A DNA stretch of 64,000 nucleotides from Brevibacterium sp. CS2. GTDB lineage: Bacteria; Actinomycetota; Actinomycetes; Actinomycetales; Brevibacteriaceae. This document shows positions 56,538-64,000 of this stretch, in pieces. Location: positions 1,798,001-1,862,000 of the forward strand of contig NZ_CP040020.1 in NCBI RefSeq assembly GCF_005280295.1, written 5' to 3'. A model generated the notes under the pieces. That model was not told where the DNA came from and made no database searches. It worked only from the letters and a program-made list of their open reading frames with translations. The position numbers and the translations under genes were made by a program. The stretch's first letter is position 1; the number at the start of each line of letters is the position of its first letter.

Positions 56538-57254
56538 ATGACAGGCCGCATCGATGTGCTCGAGCAGATCCGGACGCTCATCGTGAGCAATGCGATCGCG
56601 CCCGGGGAGCGGGTGAACATCGACCAGCTCTCGCGCCGGCTCGGCGTGTCGCAGACCCCGGTGCGCGAGGCGCTCCAGCACCTCGAGGGGGACCGGCTCG
56701 TCGTCCGCGACAAGAACCGCGGCTACACGACGACCGCGCTGCTCGACGAGCGGGGGCTGGCGAACATGTTCGAGGTGCGCCTCCTCATCGAGCCGTGGAC
56801 CGCCTCGACCGTGGCGGTCGACCGGGTGGGGAACCCGGGGCGGCGGATGGCCGACGAGATCGAGGCCTACCTCGCCGCGCAGGCCGACGCGCAGAACCCG
56901 CGCGCCGAGCTCGTCGCCCACGACGTCCGGTTCCATGAGATCATGCTCGCCGCGGTGGACAACCCCTTCCTCCTCGACGCCTACCGCAGCCTCCACGCCC
57001 ACCTCCACGTGTTCCGCCTCTACCCGCAGGACTTCGACGGCACCGCGACCGTCGGGGAGCACGTCGCGATCGCCACCGCGATCGCCGAATGCCGCCCGCG
57101 CGACGCCGCGGACGCGATGCGAGCACACCTCGGCAGCGCGCTCGAGCGCTTCCGCTCCGGGATGTCAGGCACCGCCGGCGCCGCAGGCAGGGGCCGGGCT
57201 CGGGTTCACCACCTCGGTGCTCGGGGCCGTCGCGCCCGCCGCCGGCTGGGCTGA
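56538..57254 (+). CDS. GntR-family (FadR-type FCD) transcription regulator
   Basis: 238 residues. The N-terminal winged helix-turn-helix reads LSRRLGVSQTPVREALQHLEGDRLV, and the C-terminal FCD domain has FHEIMLAAVDNPFL and HVAIATAIAE with metal-binding Asp/His positions. The last 30 residues are Arg/Gly-rich and unlike the family, perhaps a read-on tail. It probably represses the fucose genes until a pathway intermediate binds. ATG 56538 follows GGAGG. It is divergent from the dehydratase and leads the FAH hydrolase and SDR genes. Confidence 0.9.
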   Translation: MTGRIDVLEQIRTLIVSNAIAPGERVNIDQLSRRLGVSQTPVREALQHLEGDRLVVRDKNRGYTTTALLDERGLANMFEVRLLIEPWTASTVAVDRVGNPGRRMADEIEAYLAAQADAQNPRAELVAHDVRFHEIMLAAVDNPFLLDAYRSLHAHLHVFRLYPQDFDGTATVGEHVAIATAIAECRPRDAADAMRAHLGSALERFRSGMSGTAGAAGRGRARVHHLGARGRRARRRLG

Positions 57255-57361
57255 AGCCGCGCGAGCCCCGCTCCACCGCCTCCCGACCTCCACCGCCTCC
57301 CCGACCACCGCCCATCACCGACCCCCACCCCGACCATCACCACCCACAGTCAGGAGTACCC

Positions 57362-58225
57362 ATGAAGCTCATGCGAGTCGGCCCGCTCGGGTCGGAGACA
57401 CCGCTGCTCGGCATCGCCCGCCCCGACGGCGGCGACGACTGGTTCGACGCCTCGTCCGTCACCGCGACCTACGACCGGCGCTTCTTCGCCGAGGACGGCC
57501 TCGCCCGGGTCGCCGCCGCGCACGCCGTCGGCAGCCTGCCCGCGGCCGAGGTCACCCCGGGCATGCGGATCGGCGCGCCCGTCGTCGATCCCCAGGCGCT
57601 GCTGTGCATCGGGATGAACTACGCCGCGCACGCCGCGGAGTCCGGCGCCGAGCCGCCCGCCCAGCCGGTGCTGTTCTTCAAGACCCCGAACACCATCGCC
57701 GGCCCGGACGACACCGCCCGGATCCCGCGCCGGTCGACGACGACGGACTGGGAGGTCGAGCTCGGGATCGTCATCGGACAGCGGTGCTCCTACCTCGGCG
57801 ACCGGAAGGAGGCGGCCGCCGCGATCGCCGGCTACGTGCTCGCCGACGACCTGTCCGAGCGGAACTTCCAGATGCACGAGTCCGGCGGACAGTGGTCGAA
57901 GGGCAAGTGCGCGCCCGGCTTCTCCCCGCTCGGCCCGTGGTTCGTCAGCGCGGACGCGCTCGACCCGTCCGACCTCACGATCCGCAGCTGGGTCAACGGC
58001 GAGATCCGGCAGGACTCGAACACGCGGGACATGATCTTCGGCGCCGACGAGATCGTCCACCACCTCTCGCAGTACCTCGTGCTCGAGCCCGGCGACGTCA
58101 TCCTCACCGGCACCCCGGAGGGCGTGGCCCTGTCGGGACGCTTCGACTACCTCCGTGCCGGGGACGTCGTCGAGGTCGAGATCGCCGGGCTCGGCCGCCA
58201 GCGCCACGAGTTCGTCGACGCCTGA
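57362..58225 (+). CDS. Fumarylacetoacetate hydrolase-family protein (probable 2,4-diketo-3-deoxy-L-fuconate hydrolase)
   Basis: 287 residues. The metal-binding and catalytic region is LCIGMNYAAHAAESG, VLFFKTPNTIAGP, TDWEVELGIVIG, GYVLADDLSERNFQ and ILTGTPEGVALSG. These features define the FAH C-terminal fold with the E-x-E-D metal ligands. In L-fucose oxidation the analogous enzyme cleaves 2,4-diketo-3-deoxy-L-fuconate to pyruvate and L-lactate; the neighbouring pathway genes make that role the best inference. ATG 57362 follows AGGAG at 7 nt. Confidence 0.9.
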   Translation: MKLMRVGPLGSETPLLGIARPDGGDDWFDASSVTATYDRRFFAEDGLARVAAAHAVGSLPAAEVTPGMRIGAPVVDPQALLCIGMNYAAHAAESGAEPPAQPVLFFKTPNTIAGPDDTARIPRRSTTTDWEVELGIVIGQRCSYLGDRKEAAAAIAGYVLADDLSERNFQMHESGGQWSKGKCAPGFSPLGPWFVSADALDPSDLTIRSWVNGEIRQDSNTRDMIFGADEIVHHLSQYLVLEPGDVILTGTPEGVALSGRFDYLRAGDVVEVEIAGLGRQRHEFVDA

Positions 58226-58293
58226 GCGCCGCCCGCCGAACCCCCGGTGCGCGGCGCCCGCCGCCCACCGGACCGAAGAACCAGGAGAACACC

Positions 58294-59046
58294 ATGCACG
58301 CATCCATGACAGGGCTCTCGGCGATCGTCACCGGCGGCGCCTCGGGCATCGGTGCCGCCGCCGCCCACGCGCTCGCCGAGCGCGGAGCCGCGGTCGCCGT
58401 CCTCGACCTCCGGCCCGAGGCGGCGGACCCCGCCTTCACCGGCATCGCCTGCGACGTCGGCGACGATGCCTCCGTGCGCCGTGCCGTCGCCGAGGCCGCC
58501 GAGCGGCTCGGCGGGATCGACGTCGTCGTCAACAACGCCGGGATCGGCGCGCAGGGGACCATCGAGGACAACTCGGACGAGGAGTGGCGCCGCGTCCTCG
58601 ACATCAACGTCCTCGGCATCGTGCGGGTGACGCGGGCCGCGCTGGGGCACCTGCGGGCCTCGGACCGTGCCGCGGTCGTCAACACCTGCTCGATCGCGGC
58701 CACCGCCGGGCTCCCGCAGCGGGCGCTCTACAGCGCGAGCAAGGGTGCGGTGGCCTCGCTCACGCTTGCGATGGCCGCCGACCACCTGCGCGAGGGGATC
58801 CGCGTCAACTGCGTCAACCCCGGCACCGCGGACACCCCCTGGGTGGGCCGGCTCCTCGACTCCGCGCCGGACCCGGCGGCGGAACGGGCCGCGCTCGCCG
58901 CCCGGCAGCCGCACGGGCGGCTCGTCACCCCGGCCGAGGTCGGGGAGGCCATCGCCTACCTCGCCTCCCCGCTCGCCGGTTCGACCACGGGCGTCGCGCT
59001 CGCCGTCGACGGCGGGATGCAGGGACTGCGGCTGCGCCCGGAGTGA
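58294..59046 (+). CDS. Short-chain dehydrogenase (probable 2-keto-3-deoxy-L-fuconate dehydrogenase)
   Basis: 250 residues, classical SDR. The cofactor motif is IVTGGASGIGAAAA, with NNAG at VVVNNAGIGAQG. Ser lies in NTCSIAATAG and the catalytic pair is Tyr-x3-Lys in ALYSASKGAVA. Asp at the end of beta-2 (VLDLRPE) favours NAD. In the fucose route an SDR oxidises 2-keto-3-deoxy-L-fuconate at C4 before the FAH hydrolase acts, and the two genes are adjacent here. ATG 58294 follows CAGGAG. Strong pathway context, substrate not proven. Confidence 0.9.
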   Translation: MHASMTGLSAIVTGGASGIGAAAAHALAERGAAVAVLDLRPEAADPAFTGIACDVGDDASVRRAVAEAAERLGGIDVVVNNAGIGAQGTIEDNSDEEWRRVLDINVLGIVRVTRAALGHLRASDRAAVVNTCSIAATAGLPQRALYSASKGAVASLTLAMAADHLREGIRVNCVNPGTADTPWVGRLLDSAPDPAAERAALAARQPHGRLVTPAEVGEAIAYLASPLAGSTTGVALAVDGGMQGLRLRPE

Positions 59047-59050
59047 GCGC

Positions 59051-59085
59051 GGCGCCCGGAGCGGGATCGGACCCGCCCGGGCGCC
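59051..59085. terminator. GC-rich hairpin between the SDR and RDD genes
   Basis: GGCGCCCG (59051-59058) pairs with CGGGCGCC (59078-59085), with an inner CGGG/CCCG pairing. It lies 5 bp after the SDR stop and 36 bp from the convergent RDD gene stop. There is no T-tract. Confidence 0.55.
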
Positions 59086-59120
59086 ACGGTGCCGCTGGCC
59101 GAACCGGTGTGCCGGTCCGG

Positions 59121-59936
59121 TCAGAGGCGCTGGCCGAAGGGAAGCGCGCCCACCCGCGCGCGGAAGGCCTCGGTCGAGCGCGCCGAGCGCTGCATCCGCA
59201 GCGCGTACTCGTGGCGGGTGCGGCCGATGATCGCGGCGAGGAACTCCTCGGGGTGCGTGCCCGGGGGAGGAGCCGGCGCGATGAACGGGTTGACCTCCTC
59301 GGCGAGCTCGATCGCCCGGTCGAGCCGGGAGGCGGGCGTGCGCTGCTCGGCGGTGACGAGGAACTGCACCATCCGGTAGTGGAGCCCCGCCGGGATCGGT
59401 GAGACGTCCGCGCGCGAGATCCACGGCACCAGGTGCTGCGGGACGGCGATCCGTGCGAAGCGCGGCATCCCGGCCCGCTCGTTCACCGCCAGCGTGCCCG
59501 CCAGATAGTCCCCGATCCGCTTGCTCTGCGGGGACAGCAGGCCGACGAGCGCGGCCAGGCCTCCGCCGGTGGCGAACACCTCGAACTGCCACAGCAGGGC
59601 GCGGATGAAGGCGTGCCGGAAGGTGATCGCCCCGCCGTCCTCGCGCACGATCCGCAGCCCGCAGATGAGCCTGCCGAGCGAGCGGCCGCGGGTGAGCGCC
59701 TCGACCGTGCACGGGATGAGGACGAGGGTGAGCACGGTGAGGAGCAGGGTGAGCGTCCGGCCGAGGAGCGAATCGACGATCGTGCTCCAGTCGATCACCC
59801 AGGCGGCGCTGAACATGATCGCGGAGTAGGCGATGCCGTAGACGACGAAGTCGATCGCGCACGACACGGCGCGCGCCCCGAGCGAGGCCGCGCGCACGTC
59901 GAGGGCGACCGCCTCACCGGTGACGAGTGTGCTCAC
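59121..59936 (-). CDS. RDD family membrane protein
   Basis: 271 residues. The RDD pattern is seen as ASLGARAVSCAIDFVVYGIAY (R and D), followed by membrane segments (LLGRTLTLLLTVLTLVLIPC) and RSLGRLICGLRIVREDGG. The C-terminal 110 residues are soluble and helical. Such genes regularly neighbour SpoIIM-like, DUF58 and MoxR genes, as here, and their function is unsettled. GTG 59936 is the likely start because MSTLVTGEAV fits the family; longer frames reach into the divergent promoter. Confidence 0.85.
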   Translation of the reverse strand: MSTLVTGEAVALDVRAASLGARAVSCAIDFVVYGIAYSAIMFSAAWVIDWSTIVDSLLGRTLTLLLTVLTLVLIPCTVEALTRGRSLGRLICGLRIVREDGGAITFRHAFIRALLWQFEVFATGGGLAALVGLLSPQSKRIGDYLAGTLAVNERAGMPRFARIAVPQHLVPWISRADVSPIPAGLHYRMVQFLVTAEQRTPASRLDRAIELAEEVNPFIAPAPPPGTHPEEFLAAIIGRTRHEYALRMQRSARSTEAFRARVGALPFGQRL

Positions 59937-59966
59937 GGGAACTATCGTGGCACAGACGGTGCCGAC

Positions 59967-59972
59967 TATGCT
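59967..59972 (+). promoter_or_regulatory. -10 element of the SpoIIM-like gene (leaderless)
   Basis: TATGCT lies 7 nt before ATG 59980, which has no ribosome site. Confidence 0.6.
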
Positions 59973-59979
59973 GTCCACC

Positions 59980-60975
59980 ATGGATCCGGCTCTGCTCGCC
60001 GAGCTCCACGGACCGGCCTGGGCCCGGCTGTCGACGCTCGCCTCCCGCAACACGCTCGACGCGCGCGAGGCCGAGGAGTTCCTCGCCCTCTACCGCTCCG
60101 CCTCGAAGGACCTGTCGCGGATCCAGACCGTGGCACCGGACTCCGAGGTGTCGATCCGGCTGTCGAGCATCGTCCACCGCTCGCGCATGCAGCTCACCGG
60201 GGTGCCGCTGGGCCTGCGCGGCTCGCTCGTCCAGTTCTGGGTCGTGTCCCTGCCCGCCGCGCTCTACTCCCTGCGCTGGATGTTCCTCGGGGTGTTCGCC
60301 TTCTTCGTCGGGATCAGCGTCCTCACCACCGTGTGGGCCTACAACGACCCGGCGGTGCTCGAGGGCTTCGGCGATTCGGAGATGCGTCGACAGCTCGCGG
60401 AGGAGGACTTCGTCGACTACTACTTCGAGCACCCGAGCGGCTTCTTCACCGTCGGGGTGTGGGCGAACAACGCGTGGATCGCGGTGCAGTGGGTGGCGCT
60501 CGGGATCCTCGGCTTCCCGATCGTGTTCGGCCTCATCCTCAACGCCTTCAACGTCGGGCTGTCCGGGGCGATCATGTTCGAGTTCGGCCATGGGGCGGAG
60601 TTCTTCCGCTACATCCTGCCCCACGGGATCCCGGAGATCACGTGCATCCTCATCGCCGCGGCGGCCGGCCTGCAGATCTTCCTCGCCTGGGTCGTGCCCG
60701 GTCCGCGGACCCGACGCGCCGCGCTCGCCCGAGCCGCCCGCTCCCTCATCACCGTCGCGCTCGGACTCGTCGTGCTCCTCTTCCTGTCCGGCATCATCGA
60801 GGGCTTCGTCACCCCCTCGAGCCTGCCCGACGTCATCCGGATCGGGATCGGCGCGCTCTACACCGTGGGCATCGTCGTCTATGCGATCGTGCTCGGCCGG
60901 CCGGCGCTGCGCGCCGGCGACTCCGGTGACCTCTCGGCCGACCGCGCCGGCTACGAGGTCGTCGCCGTCGACTGA
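59980..60975 (+). CDS. Stage II sporulation protein M-like membrane protein
   Basis: 331 residues. The N-terminal soluble part (LSTLASRNTLDAREAEEFLALYRSASKDLSRI) precedes five hydrophobic segments. FNVGLSGAIMFEFGHGAEFFRYILPHGIPEI is the conserved SpoIIM block with its Glu/His. The family includes a sporulation protein in Bacillus but is found in many non-sporulating actinobacteria with RDD, DUF58 and MoxR genes, probably as an envelope complex. The start is fixed by the TATGCT box 7 nt upstream. Confidence 0.9.
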   Translation: MDPALLAELHGPAWARLSTLASRNTLDAREAEEFLALYRSASKDLSRIQTVAPDSEVSIRLSSIVHRSRMQLTGVPLGLRGSLVQFWVVSLPAALYSLRWMFLGVFAFFVGISVLTTVWAYNDPAVLEGFGDSEMRRQLAEEDFVDYYFEHPSGFFTVGVWANNAWIAVQWVALGILGFPIVFGLILNAFNVGLSGAIMFEFGHGAEFFRYILPHGIPEITCILIAAAAGLQIFLAWVVPGPRTRRAALARAARSLITVALGLVVLLFLSGIIEGFVTPSSLPDVIRIGIGALYTVGIVVYAIVLGRPALRAGDSGDLSADRAGYEVVAVD

Positions 60976-61098
60976 GGACGGCCGCGCCGATTCCGCGCGC
61001 CGCGCCGCGATCAGACCGCGCTGCGATCGAGACTGGGCTGCGGTCGAGAGTGCAGAGAACGGCGGATCCGCTCCCAGGAACCTTCGGAGATCGAGTGC

Positions 61099-62390
61099 TC
61101 AGAGGCGGCCGGTGGCCTTGAGGGAGATGTAGAGATCGGCGAGCGCCGGGGCGAGCTCCTCCGGGGGCTCGTGGACGGAGTGGATGCCCGCCTCCCGCAG
61201 CGAGCCGATGACCGAGCGCACCTCGAGGAGCTCCCGCTCGGCCGCCGCCGCCCGGTAGGCCAGGGCCGGGGTGTGCACGCGGGCGGCCATCGACTCGAGC
61301 TCGGGGTCCGCGACCGAGGCGATCGCCACGGAGTGCCGGGCGCGCAGCACGGGCAGCGCCGGCAGGATGTCCTCGGCGACCGTCGTCGGGTCGAGCGCGG
61401 TGACGAGGACGACGAGCGAGTGCGGGGATGCCGCCCGCATGACGGCCGAGGTGATCGCATCCCAGTCCGCGTCGAGGAGCTCGGGGTCGACGTCGGTGAG
61501 CTCGTTCGACAGCCGGCCCATCGGATCGCGCCCGGTGATCGGTCCGATCCGGGCGCGGACCCGGGCATCGGCGACGAGGAGGTCGACCCGGTCGCCGCCG
61601 CCGGCGGCGAGCGCGGCGAGCAGCTGGCCGGCCTCGAGCGCGGCATCGAACACCGTGCCGGTGCCGCAGCGGCGCGCCGCGAGGCGCGACGAGTCGAGGA
61701 CGATGACGACCCGCCGGTCGCGCTCGGGCCGCCAGGTGCGGACCATGAGCTCGCGGGCGCGCGCGGTGGCCCGCCAGTCGATCGAGCGTACGTCGTCGCC
61801 GCGGACGTACTCGCGCAGCGAGTCGAACTCGGTGCCGAGACCGCGGATCATCACCGCGGTGCGCCCGTCGAGCTCGCGCAGCCGGGCGAGCTTCGAGGGC
61901 AGGTGGCGGCGGGACAGGAACGGCGGCATGACGCGGATGCGCGCGGGCACGTCGATGCTCGTCTGCCGCCCGAGGACGCCGAGCGGGGACAGCGAGCGCA
62001 GGGTGAGGCGGTCGGCCGGGAGTACCCCGCGGCGGGTCGGGGTGAGCGTGAGCTCGCGTTCGAAGGACTCCCCGGCGCGCAGCCGGGCGCGGAAGCGGAC
62101 GTCCGCGGCGCCGGCGCTCGGGGTCCACGCGTCGCGGACCCGGAGGCGGAGCGTGCGCCGGCCCTCGTTGTGCAGCGTGAGGGTGGCGTGCGTGTCCTCG
62201 CCGAGGCGCACCCGGCGGCCGGGCGTGCGCTGCGCGGACACCCGGCGCGGCCGCGGGGTGAGGAGCCAGTCGAGGAGTGCGATGAACGCGGCCGCGGCGA
62301 GCGCGAGCCCGGCGGTGTCCCAGCCGGGCACGAGCAGCACCGGGATCGCCGCGAGCGCGACGAGGAGGACGAAGCGCCAGGTGGGGACCA

Positions 62391-62391
<1 letters not shown>
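61099..62391 (-). CDS. DUF58 domain-containing membrane protein
   Basis: 430 residues. Two N-terminal membrane segments (FVLLVALAAIPVLLVPG and GLALAAAAFIALLDWLL) are followed by a beta-sandwich and the DUF58 block LREYVRGDDVRSIDWRATAR. A von Willebrand A-like domain then starts VVIVLDSSRLA, in which the DxSxS metal site is incomplete. DUF58 proteins act with MoxR ATPases, possibly as chaperone partners. Its ATG shares one base with the MoxR stop (TGATG), so the two are coupled. Confidence 0.9.
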
Positions 62392-63574
<1,183 letters not shown>

Positions 63575-63578
<4 letters not shown>

Positions 63579-64000
63579 AGGGGTGAGACCTCGCTCTCCA
63601 GGGTTGCGATGGCGGTGGCGATGGCGGTGAGCTCGGCGTCGCTGCTCGGGGCGGGTCCGGCGAGGAGCCGGTTCACCTCGGTGGGGTCGCGAGCGGTGCG
63701 GGCGGCGACGGCGGCGCAGATCTCCGGGGTGCGGGAGTGCGGCGGCAGCGACAGGCGGGAGGCCAGGCGGAGCAGCGCGGCGGTGCGCAGGGTGTGCAGT
63801 GCGGAGTCGCGCGCTCCGGCGCGCTGGAGGATGCCGGCGCGGCCGAGGACGGTCTCCACCGGCGGCACGACGACCGGCAGGCGCTCGACGGCGAGCGGTC
63901 CGAAGCGGCGGCCGCGCCACAGCATCGCCGCGATCCCGAGCGGGATCAGCCACAGCAGGGCGACCCAGAACCAGGCGGGCACGAGGTCGAACGACGGGCC
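63575..64000 (-). CDS. DUF4350-like membrane protein, C-terminal part (cut by window edge)
   Basis: The frame continues to the right edge; about 141 residues are visible. It shows a membrane segment VPAWFWVALLWLIPLGIAAMLW followed by RRFGPLAVERLPVVVPPVETVLGRAGILQRAG and a helical tail, the usual C-terminal half of DUF4350-domain proteins that precede MoxR in this cluster. The N-terminal soluble domain lies outside the window. It overlaps the MoxR start (ATGA). Confidence 0.8.

Overview
The window is from a high-GC Gram-positive actinobacterium, most likely Micrococcales or a close relative. Support comes from a WhiB2-type regulator, a mycothiol-type arsenate reductase, DUF3499, DUF5719, DUF5998 and TIGR03089 family proteins, many GTG starts, ATGA/GTGA gene overlaps and frequent leaderless promoters (a TANNNT box 6-7 nt before the start codon). 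The genus is inference only.

Layout. 0-11 kb: the end of a class III adenylate cyclase, a topoisomerase IV A subunit, an AbiEi/DUF559-like protein among unusual palindromic repeats, a GNAT enzyme, a fused GNAT/acyl-CoA-ligase-like protein, a DUF5998 protein, a type I phosphodiesterase and a GtrA protein. 11-24 kb: purK-purE, an acyl-CoA dehydrogenase, an LCP cell-wall ligase, a PGRP amidase with LGFP repeats whose NlpC/P60 half is out of frame, manA with a shifted 3' end, and the leftward operon cofD-cofE-TIGR03089-scoA-scoB.

24.25-39.95 kb: a complete mobile element. I could place both ends and an 8-bp target duplication (ATCATGGG). It is a TniA/TniB/resolvase transposon carrying an arsenic module (three different ArsC proteins, Acr3, ArsR, thioredoxin reductase, two flavoproteins, a Cys-rich peptide) and a cadmium module (CmtR-like regulator and CadD transporter). 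Its tniA is broken by an IS3-family element inserted directly after the catalytic Glu codon. That IS is itself hit in its terminal repeat by an IS5-family element, and a second IS3-family element sits near the tniA 3' end. tniB is present twice, the second copy truncated at an internal transposon end. The element separates cofD from whiB, which are neighbours in actinobacteria such as M. tuberculosis (whiB2-fbiA-fbiB).

40-49 kb: whiB, a giant GT2-like membrane glycosyltransferase, DUF5719, a divergent metallopeptidase/DUF3499 pair, phosphomannomutase and S-adenosylhomocysteine hydrolase. 49-59 kb: a complete L-fucose uptake and oxidative degradation locus: RbsABC-type transporter, a fused L-fucose dehydrogenase/L-fuconolactonase, mutarotase, L-fuconate dehydratase, GntR regulator, FAH-type hydrolase and SDR dehydrogenase. 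It is arranged around one divergent promoter with a dyad operator. 59-64 kb: the RDD / SpoIIM / DUF58 / MoxR / DUF4350 cluster, running off the right edge.

Several apparent frameshifts fall in or near homopolymer runs (19751, 37865, 54588, 35825). Base-calling error and real mutation cannot be told apart from this sequence alone.
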